A DNA stretch of 64,000 nt from Asticcacaulis currens (GCF_028550395.1 NZ_JAQQKW010000001.1:310001-374000); one strand, 5' to 3'. Shown: positions 1 through 10,588, counted from the stretch's first letter. Made by a program: numbers and translations. The notes: a model not told the origin generated them from the sequence alone.

Positions 1-368
1 CCGGCGAGCAGGTCCTTTTCTGAAGGGCCAGGATCGGCTACCGGCGCGGCGGGCGGCGGGAAGAGGCGGTTGATTGCCTTAACCACCAGGAAGATGGCCG
101 CACCAATAATGACGAACTGAATCAACGTATTGATAAAGATGCCATAGCTGATAGCGACTTCCGGGGCGGTCCCTTCGGCGGCTTTCAGAACAACTTTCAG
201 GTCTGAGAAATCGACACCACCGGTCAGCAGGCCGATCGGCGGCATAATAATATTGTCCACCAGAGACGAGACAATTTTGCCGAACGCGCCGCCTATCACG
301 ACACCGACCGCAAGGTCGATGACATTGCCGCGCATCAGGAACGTCTTGAATTCCGAAACAATGCTCAT
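1..368 (-). CDS. mscL: Large-conductance mechanosensitive channel MscL (3' end outside window)
   Basis: Inner-membrane channel that opens under membrane tension to release solutes during hypo-osmotic shock. Translating the minus strand from the ATG at 368 gives a protein beginning [20 protein letters not shown], followed by TM1 with the [20 protein letters not shown] motif, a periplasmic loop, TM2 (about residues 78-98) and the start of the charged C-terminal bundle (RLFPPP...). About 122 codons are present and the C-terminus runs off the left edge. The start is chosen because a GGAGG lies 8 bases upstream; an in-frame ATG two codons earlier would leave only 2 bases. It lies downstream of ihfB on the same strand, 22 bases away. 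Confidence 0.95.
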   Translation of the reverse strand, partial: MSIVSEFKTFLMRGNVIDLAVGVVIGGAFGKIVSSLVDNIIMPPIGLLTGGVDFSDLKVVLKAAEGTAPEVAISYGIFINTLIQFVIIGAAIFLVVKAINRLFPPPAAPVADPGPSEKDLLA

Positions 369-390
369 GGGCATCCCCTCCTTATTTTTG

Positions 391-687
391 TTATTCGTTA
401 TCGTCGCCCGACAGGTTCAGACGCTCACGCAGTTCCTTGCCGCTTTTAAAGAAGGGGACGTGCTTTGCAGGAACAGAAACCGCTTCCCCGGTGCGCGGAT
501 TTCGGCCCACTCGTGCCGGGCGCGAACGCACTGAAAAGGCGCCAAAGCCCCGCAGTTCGACGCGACCACCTTTTTCCAGCGTCTCGATCATGGATTCCAG
601 AATCAGATTGACGATCCGTTCGACGTCTTTTTGCGTCATATGCGGATATTCGGACGCCAAACGCTCGATCAGTTCCGATTTTAACAT
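391..687 (-). CDS. ihfB: Integration host factor subunit beta
   Basis: DNA-bending nucleoid protein that works as a heterodimer with IhfA in recombination, replication and transcription. The 98-residue product ([20 protein letters not shown]...) has full HU/IHF family length: an N-terminal helical dimerisation part, then the beta-ribbon DNA-binding arm with the [10 protein letters not shown] motif at about residues 61-70, whose proline intercalates into DNA. Lys rather than an HU-type sequence at the start and the [12 protein letters not shown] stretch favour IHF-beta over HU. It lies about 300 bases downstream of rpsA on the same strand, a common order in proteobacteria, but the rpsA terminator lies between them, so it probably has its own promoter. 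Confidence 0.95.
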   Translation of the reverse strand: MLKSELIERLASEYPHMTQKDVERIVNLILESMIETLEKGGRVELRGFGAFSVRSRPARVGRNPRTGEAVSVPAKHVPFFKSGKELRERLNLSGDDNE

Positions 688-924
688 CTTATCCCCCGAA
701 CATAGGTTCGAAATATATCAGCGCCTGGCGACCCCGTGGTTTTTCGCTCTTTGTCCACGTTGCAACGCAGCCCGGCACCTGCCAGCACATCATCAGATGA
801 GCATGATCGAAAACGAAAGCCCCTTCAAGGGTTTGTTTCAAAAATTAATGCCTCAGTCGTCCCTGGTATACGGAATATCTGTCCAGAAACCCTGAAATGT
901 CTCATGAAAGATGCCGCATCGCAC

Positions 925-972
925 AAAAAAAGCCCCTGCCTTTCAGGTCTTGCGAAACCGAAAGGCAGGGGC
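925..972 (-). terminator. Rho-independent terminator of rpsA
   Basis: A perfect 13-bp inverted repeat (932-944 pairing with 960-972) with a 15-base loop is followed on the minus strand by a run of seven T residues (complement of 925-931). It lies 27 bases past the rpsA stop codon and separates rpsA from ihfB. Confidence 0.9.
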
Positions 973-998
973 GGATAAGAACCTAACGGTCCTTAACC

Positions 999-2687
999 TT
1001 ACTCTTTGGACGTACCGCGCAGGGCGGCGCCAAGGATGTCACCCAGCGAAGCGCCGGAATCCTGCGAGCCGTACTGCTCAATGGCTTGCTTCTCGTCCGC
1101 CATTTCCAGAGCCTTGATCGAGACGGACACCTTGCGAGCGGCCTTATCGACGTTGGTGATCTGGGCATCGACGCGGTCACCAACGGCGAAGCGCTCAACG
1201 CGTTGCTCGTTGCGATCGCGCGACAGGTCCGACTTACGGATGAACGCCGAAACCGGAGCATCCTCTTCGCCGAACTTGACTTCGATACCACCCGAGGTGA
1301 CTTCGGTCACGGTGACGGTCACGGTCTGGCCCTTGCGGAAGGTGTCGCCCGACATCGGATCGCCGCCGAGCTGCTTGATGCCCAGCGAGATGCGTTCCTT
1401 TTCGACGTCAACGTCCAGAACCTTGGTCTTGACGACGTCGCCCTTCTTGTACTTGGCGATGGCTTCTTCGCCAGCGACGTTCCAGTCGAGGTCGGAGAGG
1501 TGGACCATGCCGTCAATGTCGTTTTCAAAGCCGACGAACAGACCAAACTCGGTCGCGTTCTTCACTTCGCCTTCGATCACCGAACCGATCGGGTGCTTGG
1601 ACAGGAAGTCATCCCACGGATTGTTCTGAGCCTGTTTAAGGCCCAGCGACACGCGGCGCTTGCTGGCGTCGACTTCCAGTACGACCACTTCGACTTCCTG
1701 CGAGGTCGAAACGATCTTACCCGGATGAACGTTCTTCTTGGTCCACGACATTTCGGACACGTGCACCAGACCTTCAACGCCCGACTCCAGTTCGACGAAC
1801 GCGCCGTAGTCCGTGATGTTGGTGATACGACCGGTGAACTTGCCGCCGACCGGGTACTTGGATTCGACACCATCCCACGGATCGGATTGCAGTTGCTTCA
1901 TGCCCAGCGAAATACGCTGCGTGTCCGGATTGATCTTGATGATCTGGACGCGGACGCTGTCGCCAACGTTGAGAACTTGCGACGGATGCGACACGCGCTT
2001 CCACGACATGTCCGTAACGTGCAGCAGGCCGTCGATGCCACCGAGGTCAACGAACGCACCGTAGTCGGTGATGTTCTTGACAACGCCATCACGGATTTCA
2101 CCTTCGGCCAGCTGACCAACCAGTTCCGTACGCTGTTCAGCACGGGCTTCTTCGAGGATGGCGCGACGCGACACTACGATATTGCCGCGCGGACGGTCCA
2201 TCTTCAGGATGGCGAAGGGTTGTTCCTTGCCCATCAGCGGAGCGATGTCGCGCACCGGACGGATATCAACTTGCGAACCGGGCAGGAAGCCCGAAGCGCC
2301 GTCCATGTCAACGGTGAAGCCGCCTTTGACGCGACCGACGATCGTGCCCATGACCGGCTCGCCACGGTTGAAGATCGCTTCGAGGCGGGTCCAGGCTTCT
2401 TCGCGACGGGCCTTTTCACGGCTGATGACCGCTTCACCCATGGCGTTTTCGACGCGTTCCAGATAGACTTCGACGGTGTCGCCGGTCTTGAGGTTGGCGG
2501 CGTCAGAGCCGAATTCCTTCAGGGAAACGCGGCCTTCGGTCTTCAGACCGACGTCGACGATAACGAAGTCCTTTTCCAGGCCGACGACCAGACCGTGTAC
2601 GACCTGACCTTCGAGCATGTCGCGGCCATGCAGGGATTCGTCAAGAAGGGCCGCAAAATCGTCACGCGACGGATTGTAATCGCTCAT
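999..2687 (-). CDS. rpsA: 30S ribosomal protein S1
   Basis: RNA-binding ribosomal protein that recruits and unfolds mRNA on the 30S subunit. The 562-residue product contains six S1/OB-fold repeats; repeats 3 to 6 are easy to see from the recurring pattern G-x-x-T-D-Y-G-A-F-V-(D/E)-L, then G-L-(L/V)-H-V-S-(D/E)-M-S-W. Length matches the six-domain alphaproteobacterial S1 (about 560-570). The ATG at 2687 has no good Shine-Dalgarno sequence, which is frequent for rpsA. It lies downstream of cmk on the same strand (191-base gap), the classic cmk-rpsA order, and is closed by a strong terminator. A long open frame on the opposite strand is a codon-bias shadow. Confidence 0.98.
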   Translation of the reverse strand: MSDYNPSRDDFAALLDESLHGRDMLEGQVVHGLVVGLEKDFVIVDVGLKTEGRVSLKEFGSDAANLKTGDTVEVYLERVENAMGEAVISREKARREEAWTRLEAIFNRGEPVMGTIVGRVKGGFTVDMDGASGFLPGSQVDIRPVRDIAPLMGKEQPFAILKMDRPRGNIVVSRRAILEEARAEQRTELVGQLAEGEIRDGVVKNITDYGAFVDLGGIDGLLHVTDMSWKRVSHPSQVLNVGDSVRVQIIKINPDTQRISLGMKQLQSDPWDGVESKYPVGGKFTGRITNITDYGAFVELESGVEGLVHVSEMSWTKKNVHPGKIVSTSQEVEVVVLEVDASKRRVSLGLKQAQNNPWDDFLSKHPIGSVIEGEVKNATEFGLFVGFENDIDGMVHLSDLDWNVAGEEAIAKYKKGDVVKTKVLDVDVEKERISLGIKQLGGDPMSGDTFRKGQTVTVTVTEVTSGGIEVKFGEEDAPVSAFIRKSDLSRDRNEQRVERFAVGDRVDAQITNVDKAARKVSVSIKALEMADEKQAIEQYGSQDSGASLGDILGAALRGTSKE

Positions 2688-2878
2688 GTAATCTCAGTTT
2701 GGGTTGGCGCTGAGGCATGGCCGTGACGAAGACGGCGTAAGCAGACAGGACGGCGAAGCGCACGACTTCGGCCACACGGACAGCGGCTTTTGGGGGGACA
2801 TGTCACATGCCGGAGGGAGTTCCGCAAAGCGCCGTTCGTGATCCTGCCTGAAAAGACGCGCCGATGAGATTGGCTCCG

Positions 2879-3520
2879 TTATTTAGAGCCGCGGCGGTCT
2901 CTCACGATGCGTCGCGCATGTTCGATGGCCGCCTCTATACCTAAATCGGTCGTATCAAGCAAGACGGCATCGTCAGCCATTGTCAGCGGTGCTGACGACC
3001 GGGACGAATCGCGTTCATCGCGCAACCTTATGTCGGCCAGCACGTCTTCATAGGCCAGGTCCGGCGCACTTTTGACCAGTTGCAACCAGCGGCGGTGGGC
3101 ACGCACCTCGGGTCGGGCCGTGACGAAAAGTTTGACCGTAGCATCGGGTGCGATCACCGTACCAATGTCACGCCCATCAAGAACCGCCCCTGCGGACTGA
3201 TGGGCGAAATCGATCTGAAAACGTTTTAAGGCCTCACGCACTTGGGGGATAGCGGCCACCTGTGAAGCCCATTCGCCGGCCTCGCGTCCGCGAAGTTCTG
3301 GATTATCGAAACCTGTCGCATCGAGGGTGCGTGCAATTTCAACCAATTCCGGCACATTATCGACGGTCAGACCTCGCTTTTCACGCTGGTAGCCGACTGC
3401 ACGATAGATCAGACCAGTATCGAGCATCGGAAGGGCATAATCCTGCGCGATGACCGAGGCTAGCGTCCCCTTCCCGGAGGCCGCAGGTCCATCAAAGGCG
3501 ATGATGAGCGGTAAAGTCAT
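2879..3520 (-). CDS. cmk: Cytidylate kinase
   Basis: Phosphorylates CMP and dCMP using ATP in pyrimidine nucleotide salvage and dNTP supply. The 213-residue protein starts MTLPLIIAFDGPAASGKGTL, where GPAASGKG is the P-loop; further conserved elements are LDTGLIYRAVG (CMP-binding) and LDGRDIGTVIAPDA, followed by the LID region (RLRDERDSSRSSAPL). The frame stays open 55 codons upstream, but the ATG at 3520 has AGAGGGAG just before it and fits family length. It is upstream of rpsA. The aroA gene often found before cmk is absent here; instead 533 bases without a gene follow. Confidence 0.95.
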   Translation of the reverse strand: MTLPLIIAFDGPAASGKGTLASVIAQDYALPMLDTGLIYRAVGYQREKRGLTVDNVPELVEIARTLDATGFDNPELRGREAGEWASQVAAIPQVREALKRFQIDFAHQSAGAVLDGRDIGTVIAPDATVKLFVTARPEVRAHRRWLQLVKSAPDLAYEDVLADIRLRDERDSSRSSAPLTMADDAVLLDTTDLGIEAAIEHARRIVRDRRGSK

Positions 3521-4054
3521 GAGCTCCCTCTTAACGCCGGACGCTTTTATTTCAAGATGATTGCCGCAAAAAACTGCGGTTTTAAAAAGGGTTAGAAAAA
3601 CACCGCCTAACCTGGCAACCCTTTCTCTCTGAAGGAGCGGTGTTTTGAAAAGGACCCCACGTTTTGCCGTGGGGATCACAGCCAAGGTCCTGATCTTTCA
3701 TTTCACCTGTCCAGCGGTTAAAACCAGATCAGCAAAGCACTGCTTTTGCGGACGGCCTAGACAGAGCCGATGATCTGATCCATGGACGCGTCTTAATTGT
3801 CGGTGACCCGGGACTCTAATGCCTGGTGGCGGAAAAGGAAGTATTGGATTGCGCCAATCCGAAGAAAAGACCCTTAGTCCTCCAAGAGGATCTGGAGAAA
3901 ATTCGCTTTCACAATCACCGTCTGTCGCCGCTTAGCATGGCAGCCGACTGACGAAAAAATCGCAGTGTTTGTGTAAAAGGGGTTTTGACAGCCGAGCGAT
4001 CTGGTGGCAAGGGAGGCCAAAGCTTTATAGTTTTCCACTTTATGAGGACGCTCC
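3521..4054. other. Intergenic region between divergent cmk and the TIGR02300 gene
   Basis: 534 bases without a convincing gene; both divergent promoters should be here. A 7-bp hairpin (3655-3661 with 3668-3674) is followed on the minus strand by TCCTTTTC, a weak terminator-like shape inside the cmk leader. A TTGACA at 3985-3990 could be a -35 element for the plus-strand gene, but I see no convincing -10 at the right distance. A GANTC site (GACTC) lies near 3813. Short frames here look random. Confidence 0.5.
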
Positions 4055-4543
4055 GTGGCTGATCCCGCCCTTGGCACCAAACAGATTTGTCCGAATTGCA
4101 CGGCGAAGTTCTACGACCTGAACAAACGCCCGGCACACTGCCCGAAATGCGCTTTCGAGTTCGACCCTGAAGAGGCGCTGCGCACCCGTCGCACCCGCGC
4201 CCGCCCGGTTGCACCTGATGAGTATGAAATGGACGACGAGGCCGAAGATCAGGTCAAGGGCAAGACCCCTGGCGAAGAGGATGAGGACGAAGAGCCGGAA
4301 ATTGTTACGCCGGAAATCGATGAGGTCGTCGCCGACGACTCGCTCCTTGCCGATGAAGACGATGAACTTGACCCGGCCGATCCTGCGCGCGTTGCACCCG
4401 ATCCGGTCGACATGGATATCGAAGACGCAGACCTTGCCGACGACGATACCGATGACGTTCCGTTCCTTGAAGACGATGAGGACGATGCATTCGACGAAGA
4501 CATCGATGGATTGCCCGGCGAAGGAAATGACGACGACATCTAA
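4055..4543 (+). CDS. TIGR02300 family protein (zinc-ribbon head, acidic tail)
   Basis: Conserved alphaproteobacterial protein of unknown function. The 162-residue product begins MADPALGTKQICPNCTAKFYD and contains two CxxC pairs (CPNC at about residues 12-15 and CPKC at about 29-32), consistent with a small zinc ribbon. After an Arg-rich link (RTRRTRARP) the rest is extremely acidic, dominated by Asp and Glu to the C-terminus, and probably disordered. The GTG start at 4055 has GAGGA 6 bases upstream. It is monocistronic, with a strong terminator right after it and tRNA-Ala next. The family name is recognised from the head sequence; no biochemical role can be stated. Confidence 0.85.
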   Translation: MADPALGTKQICPNCTAKFYDLNKRPAHCPKCAFEFDPEEALRTRRTRARPVAPDEYEMDDEAEDQVKGKTPGEEDEDEEPEIVTPEIDEVVADDSLLADEDDELDPADPARVAPDPVDMDIEDADLADDDTDDVPFLEDDEDDAFDEDIDGLPGEGNDDDI

Positions 4544-4561
4544 CCCTTAGGGGAGACTGTC

Positions 4562-4595
4562 AAAAGCCGCGAAGCCTGTGCTTCGCGGCTTTTTA
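4562..4595 (+). terminator. Rho-independent terminator after the TIGR02300 gene
   Basis: A perfect 10-bp stem (4566-4575 with 4580-4589), CTGT loop and five T residues follow the gene stop codon by about 20 bases. Four A residues on the left side would allow weak function on the other strand too. Confidence 0.9.
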
Positions 4596-4658
4596 TTTGC
4601 GCCTTTCCATCGCCCTTCACGGACCTGTGAAAAAATCAAAAAAACTTCGAAAAAGCGC

Positions 4659-4687
4659 TTGCATGTCAAAATGCCTTGCCCTAGAAG
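4659..4687 (+). promoter_or_regulatory. Candidate tRNA-Ala promoter
   Basis: TTGCATG (4659-4665) and CCTAGAAG (4680-4687) separated by 14 bases resemble the Caulobacter housekeeping sigma consensus TTGACGS-N10-14-GCTANAWC. Position fits a short leader about 45 bases before the mature tRNA at 4735. Sequence match only. Confidence 0.45.
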
Positions 4688-4734
4688 TCGCGACCTCGGT
4701 GGCGGTGACGCCGCCATGACCATCGAAATGAGAT

Positions 4735-4810
4735 GGGGCTATAGCTCAGTTGGTAGAGCGCTTGAATGGCATTCAAGAGGTCAGCGGTTCGACTCCGCTT
4801 AGCTCCACCA
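4735..4810 (+). tRNA. tRNA-Ala (anticodon GGC)
   Basis: A 76-base cloverleaf with encoded CCA end. The acceptor stem GGGGCTA pairs with TAGCTCC (one G-U), the D arm is GCTC/GAGC, the anticodon stem CTTGA/TCAAG encloses loop ATGGCAT with anticodon GGC at 4768-4770, and the T arm AGCGG-TTCGACT-CCGCT is intact. It decodes GCC and GCU alanine codons, the major alanine codons in a GC-rich genome. A pyrimidine-rich stretch with TTTTT follows at about 4818. Confidence 0.97.
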
Positions 4811-5312
4811 TCCCTTCCTTTTTAAGCCGCTGTTGTCTGCGCTTTGAAAAGAGTGAACGGGATGAAGGATCAACGTCTCTTGCCCTGCCAGCTTTGCTAG
4901 TTATTCTAGGCCCGGAAGACGAGCCGGGCGTCGCTGTGGCGTTTTGGCTATCAAACACTCAACTTTCCCGACTGATTTAGAAGCGAGCTATCCGAGCGCC
5001 ATTCAGACTTTCGGCGGAGATGGGTCCGGGTCGCGTCATAGACAGATCATTATCCTGTCCTGATACCGGATTTTGACGCATTCGCCTTTTCCAACCGTTC
5101 CCGCGCAATCGATAAGATTTAACTTCCGCGAACGTGCAAATGCGTTGGGCTGGCGTGGTCCGGGATCTTAAGCGTTCAACGCATCCTGCCGGTCATTTTG
5201 CGCGCTTAGGCCTCAGAACAGACCTGGATGCTTGCCCACCTACCAAAACATTGTTCTTGACGCCCTTTGATTGCCTTGTTCACATATTGATCTGAAGAAG
5301 CGGGGGCGGCAT
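4811..5312. other. 502-base intergenic region
   Basis: No credible gene. Short frames overlap the tRNA or lack ribosome binding sites and composition typical of the neighbours. A small GC hairpin near 4910-4930 (GCCCGG with CCGGGC) lacks a proper T-run. I see nothing else firm. Confidence 0.4.
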
Positions 5313-5966
5313 ATGAAGCGGCACGACACACCTGAGAAAGACTATGATCTAGAGCGGCTTATTTTCTTTTCGGATGGCGTGTTCGCAATAGCCATTACCC
5401 TTCTGGTCATCGAGCTTCATCCCCCTCACGACTGGAATGGCACCGCCTCTGGTCTGATCCACCACCTCGGGGCGAGCATTATCTACTACCTGATCAGCTT
5501 CGCCGCTGTTGGCGCCTTTTGGATGTCGCACCGTTTTATGTTTCGTTACGTCCGAAAGTTTAGCGAAACCGCTTCGTGGTTAAATCTCTTATTCCTCGCC
5601 CTGATAGGCCTGACCCCTTTGGCCAACATGCTCTTAGGTGCAGGTCGTCTGACGATGGAAGTCATCTGGATTTACATGGGCCTGATGGCCGCGATTTCTT
5701 TCGTTGGGGGGATATTATGGACCTATATCTCATTTGCCTCAGGGGTCATTGATCCTGAGCTCTCGACATCTTTCAAATGGATCATGCTGCTGCGCTTAAG
5801 TATCGTCCCGCCCGTTATGTGTGGTGCTTCCCTTTGGATTGGAAGTCATTTTGGACCATGGCCAGCAGCGGCCTTTGTCGGAATCTGCACGCTGCTATCT
5901 TCGCGTCTGCACTCAAAGCCCTACCGTACGCCGAGGAATGAAAGCGAAACCGGCGTTACACCTTGA
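5313..5966 (+). CDS. TMEM175-family potassium channel protein (DUF1211)
   Basis: Predicted inner-membrane cation channel of the prokaryotic TMEM175 family, which forms leak K+ channels built from six-helix subunits. The 217-residue protein contains the family signature RLIFFSDGVFAIAITLLVIEL near the N-terminus (about residues 13-33; the R...FSD motif of TM1), followed by five further hydrophobic segments, the last about residues 170-200. The ATG at 5313 is preferred over a TTG 14 codons upstream because the product then begins shortly before the signature, though the ribosome binding site is weak. Neighbours give no pathway clue. Confidence 0.8.
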   Translation: MKRHDTPEKDYDLERLIFFSDGVFAIAITLLVIELHPPHDWNGTASGLIHHLGASIIYYLISFAAVGAFWMSHRFMFRYVRKFSETASWLNLLFLALIGLTPLANMLLGAGRLTMEVIWIYMGLMAAISFVGGILWTYISFASGVIDPELSTSFKWIMLLRLSIVPPVMCGASLWIGSHFGPWPAAAFVGICTLLSSRLHSKPYRTPRNESETGVTP

Positions 5967-6053
5967 CGCTTGAAGTGTCTCTTATGCCGAGTTCATCTTC
6001 AGAAGGCCCTAACCTGAGAAGGTATAGGACCTAAGCGTGTCGATCTAAGAAGG

Positions 6054-6728
6054 TCAGGAGGATTTGACGGGGCGCCTGGCGGGCTGCGCACCTTCGATAG
6101 AAGCACTGGAGACCACGTCAGCCTTCGCACAAAAGTTGGGTGCGAGCTTACGGCGCGCCTTGCACCAGTCTTTCGACGCGGTCAGGCTTTTGGGATGGGT
6201 CTGAACATCGATGGCCAAATCAAGCACACCTAGTGGACCGAGTTGATCGTAATTGGCCGATTTCAGGTCATAAACAAAGTAGCTGACGCGTAACGGATCG
6301 GTGTTTTTGGCTTCCGTGGCGCCCGTGACGACGGGCGGAACAACCGTAACATGGATAAACTTGGCGGTGGCCGTGTCCACCTTTTTACTCTGAATAGTGC
6401 GCCCAACGGCTTCAGAAACCCGGGCTGTCAGATCGATCAGTCTGTCGCTTCGCCATTCCTTGGAGACGGTACAGTAGACGCTGATCGTCTCCCATTCCGT
6501 CTTTCGGGCCTCAATGCAGCGCGAAACATCAATAGGGGCTGGGGCTGCCACGGCGGGTCTAGGTGGTGAGGCTGCCGTAACCGACTTTGAGGCACTTACC
6601 TCGACAATCTGAGTGGCGGCGCTCGAGTGCTCCGCTCTCTGTTTCTTGCCGTCGTTGCCTTCTGTCTCCGATGCACACCCACAAATGAGAAGGCCTGCCG
6701 GGATCGCTATCGCCCACGACATATGCAT
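6054..6728 (-). CDS. Putative lipoprotein of unknown function
   Basis: A 224-residue protein with an N-terminal hydrophobic signal (MHMSWAIAIPAGLLICGCAS) that ends in a lipobox-like ICGC, suggesting lipid attachment at Cys18. A Lys/Glu/Ser/Ala/Pro-rich linker to about residue 65 leads to a compact domain with two pairs of cysteines (Cys in VSRCIEARK, ISVYCTVSKE, DWCKARR, NFCAKAD). I do not recognise a family. An AGG five bases before the ATG at 6728 supports the start; a second ATG two codons in is possible. It is transcribed alone, convergent with the TMEM175-like gene. Confidence 0.6.
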   Translation of the reverse strand: MHMSWAIAIPAGLLICGCASETEGNDGKKQRAEHSSAATQIVEVSASKSVTAASPPRPAVAAPAPIDVSRCIEARKTEWETISVYCTVSKEWRSDRLIDLTARVSEAVGRTIQSKKVDTATAKFIHVTVVPPVVTGATEAKNTDPLRVSYFVYDLKSANYDQLGPLGVLDLAIDVQTHPKSLTASKDWCKARRKLAPNFCAKADVVSSASIEGAQPARRPVKSS

Positions 6729-7100
6729 GGAGACCTGCTGTTAACTATATACCCGGCGTCGCACGGCCTGACAGAAGATGTCAAGACGAACTCCCTCGCG
6801 CCTGCGAATTTGGTTCTGTTTTTTTCAAAACGGGGATGTCTAGTGGTCCAGTCGCATAGCCTCGTCCTCTGTCCCACGGATTGGTTTCTAAGGCGTCACG
6901 GCCAGCTGCGGGCCAGACGAATGACACGCTTGTTCTGGGTGCAGCGCAACAACAGGCGATCTCGTTTACCTGCCACACGGGCGGCAAAACGTCTCTGTTC
7001 CGCTGGCGGCCATTCTGAATGACCCGACATTGGCCTCGGTGGGTCTTGGTTTAACGGCTCAGCGATCCCATGTCTTAGGAGACGATGAGGAGAAGGCGCT
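6729..7100. other. 372-base gap between divergent genes
   Basis: Contains overlapping short frames on both strands with no ribosome binding sites or recognisable protein features. It should carry the promoters of the lipoprotein gene (minus) and the small acetyltransferase-like gene (plus). No motif stands out. Confidence 0.4.
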
Positions 7101-7373
7101 ATGAGCCAGATCACTGACAATGCCACCGAAAGCCGCTTTGAGCTTACACGCGATGGCCACACCGCCTATGCCGACTACCATCTGAACGGCGAAGTCCTAA
7201 ATATCGACTACGTCTTCGCGCCGCCCGAGCTGCGTGGCACGGGCGCGGCGGGTGATCTGATGAAAGGCATTACGGCCCATGCCCGCGCAACCGGCCTAAA
7301 GGTGCATCCCATCTGCGGCTATGCAGCAGCCTGGCTAAAGCGCTCTTCCGAAAGTCAGGATCTCCTGATCTAA
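7101..7373 (+). CDS. Small GNAT-fold N-acetyltransferase (YjdJ/Gtn1-like)
   Basis: A 90-residue single-domain protein of the short GNAT subfamily (Acetyltransf_CG type). It shows the pattern ...YADYHLNGEVLNIDYVFAPPELRGTGAAGDLMKG: the strand leading to PPELRGTGAAG is the acetyl-CoA pyrophosphate-binding motif A, and the C-terminal HPICGYAAAWLKR is typical of this subfamily. The substrate is unknown. The ATG at 7101 is preceded by GAGGAGAAGG. The gene ends convergently with the TonB-dependent receptor, the two stop codons sharing three of four bases at 7370-7373. Confidence 0.85.
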   Translation: MSQITDNATESRFELTRDGHTAYADYHLNGEVLNIDYVFAPPELRGTGAAGDLMKGITAHARATGLKVHPICGYAAAWLKRSSESQDLLI

Positions 7374-9390
7374 GGTCGATAGCGCACAGACAGCATCATT
7401 GCGCGGCGATTGTCATAGCTGATTATCCCGTCGGCGGTGCGTTGGACGGGTATGTCGGCATCCAGAGCGTTATCAACGCCGAGGCGCAAGCTGAGAGTCT
7501 TCGTTACGGATCGTTCTGCGGTCAGCCGCAGTCGGGAGGCTGGAGACAGCCGCTGACGGTTGAGATCATCCTCAAAAGACTCACCGATAAACAGCCAGTC
7601 GGCGCCGAGCCGCGTCCGGCCCAGCTGGTAATTCCCGCCCATGGATACGAGGTACGCCGGTGCCTGCGCCGGGCGCTTTCCGGCCAGGGCCGGGTCGCCG
7701 TCGCTCATTGCGGCATCGGTCAGCGTACCTGATAAGGTCAGGATCAAACGCTCAGTGGCCTGCCACCGGCCCGACAGCTCCAGTCCTATGGCGCGCACTT
7801 CACCGGCGTTCTGACGCTGACGCAATATCCCTCCAGCCGGGACAAAGCCCGCCGTCGGGAATGTGCCCGGTCCGACGCCTATAGTGATATTGCTGATTGG
7901 ATCCTTCAGGCGGTTATGGAACAGGCCCAGATCGATGCTTATCCCGTTTGCCGCATAGCGCCAGCCCACTTCGACACCATTGAGCTTCTCCGGTTTCAGC
8001 GCGCTATTGGCTTCTGTTAAGTCATTGCCGACGCGAAAGGGGCGATAAAGCTCATTCAGAGACGGCGGGCGAAACCCATTATAGACGGCTGCACGCCATT
8101 GCTGCGGCCCCGTTTGGCGCGTTATACCAAGACGCGCGGAAACGACCGTGGCTTCCGCATCGGAGGTTCGCAGATCCAAAACCGAGGCACCTGTACTCAG
8201 TTCGGTTTCGCGGCGAAAACCGCGGGTCGCCGTCCAGCGATCGGCGCGCACGGCGGCGGTGAGGCTCACCTGGTCCAGACGCTGGCTTGCCTGCACATAA
8301 ATCCCGGCCAGCTCGGTGCGGCCGCCCGCCTCGCGGTACCGCGTGGCCATCCCGCTGACAAAGCGAAGGCGCTCGCGCGCCCTGCCGTCGCTACGCCGGA
8401 CGTCGATACCCGCCTCCCATTCGCCCGTCGCGTTCTCATGGCGCCAGGCAGCGTTCAGGCCATAACCTTCGGCAGGCGTAGCAAACTGGTCATTGGCAAG
8501 GGTAGTCCCACCCCGTCCGCTTAGGACCGAGACGGAACGGTTGGCGAGGTCGCTGTCGCGGTACCAGAGCTGAAGGCGGTAGCCGTCGCCGGTGTCTGCA
8601 GTGGGACGCGTGAGGCTGAAGGCATACTGATGACCGCTGGCACGCGCAGTGGCCCCCGACAAGCCGGTATCACGGCGGCTGTCGTAGCGGCCCGCCATGA
8701 GGGTGAGATTGTGCCTGTGCACCTCGGTGCGCCATGTCGCCAATGCGGCTTCGTCGTCGCCGAAGACGCCTTCATCCGCGGCGCCGCGTTGCGGTGATCG
8801 AACGGCGGCATCCCCATATCGAAGGGCGCGACTATAGTGCAGACCAACGCCGCCCAGACCTGCATTAACCTGCGCGCCCCAGGTTCCGCTGTCACCCCAA
8901 TCGAGACCGCCCGAGACCCCGGCTTGTGTCGGAGAAAGGTCGAGATCGACAACGCCGGTTAATGCTCCGGCACCATAGGCTCCACCACCCGCGCCGCGCA
9001 CCACGCGCGCCCGGTCTATCGCGTCCACCGGGACGCTCGCCCAGATGACCCAGCCGCCAAACGGATCGTTTTGCGGCACACCGTCAAGCGTCACGAGGGC
9101 CCGCCCAGCCCCGGATGGCGCGATCGCGCGCAGCGACATGCCCTGGATGGTTGGATTGGCGCTTAGGCTTGACTGCCGGCGAAACAAAGAGGCCTGCGCC
9201 TGCGCCTTTAGGGCTTCATCAAGGCTGCTGGCCGCTTCAATGGCAGGCCTGGCTACGGTGAGGGTGGCAAAAGCCGTATCCCCACGAAACGGCTTGAGCC
9301 GCCCACGCACAACGATCTCGCTTTCCTGTACGGTAGAGGGCGGCAGGAGTGACAATCCAATCAGCAGGACTAACGGTGATGTGATCAATC

Positions 9391-9397
<7 letters not shown>
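7370..9397 (-). CDS. TonB-dependent outer-membrane receptor
   Basis: Outer-membrane transporter energised by TonB/ExbBD. The 675-residue product has a hydrophobic signal (residues 1-24), a plug domain (SLDEALKAQAQASLFRRQSS, then ALVTLDGVPQNDPFGGWVIW and DRARVVRGAGGGAYGAGALTG) and a long beta-barrel ending in MLSVRYRP. The substrate cannot be deduced; the plug with LDGVPQNDPFGG resembles vitamin/iron-type receptors. The GTG start at 9397 overlaps the end of the aldo/keto reductase gene (its TGG TAG), with no obvious Shine-Dalgarno, suggesting translational coupling. The last residue is Pro, not the usual aromatic of outer-membrane barrels. Confidence 0.9.
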
Positions 9398-10419
<1,022 letters not shown>

Positions 10420-10588
10420 ATCCCATCTCCCGATCTCTGAAAGGCGCGAACAAACGGTTGCGTCGCAATATAAAACCTGCACCCAGAGCATATAGGGCGG
10501 CGCAGACGGCTTTACAGGCTGGCCCGAATGAATTTATGTTAGCCCTACCGCACCGCCAAAAAGCAAAAACATATCCGAGGATTACCAC

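Noticed and set aside
1086-2726. 546-codon open frame on the plus strand opposite rpsA
   Set aside because: rpsA on the minus strand is certain (six S1 repeats); the opposite frame is a codon-bias shadow with no recognisable domain or ribosome binding site.
4249-4539. Serine-rich frame opposite the acidic tail of the TIGR02300 gene
   Set aside because: A result of Asp/Glu codons read backwards; no start signal or family.
4750-4980. Short frames through tRNA-Ala
   Set aside because: They read the tRNA itself; the cloverleaf is complete and no protein features exist.
6627-7022. 131-codon plus-strand frame overlapping the lipoprotein gene start
   Set aside because: Overlaps a better minus-strand gene, no ribosome binding site, no domain.
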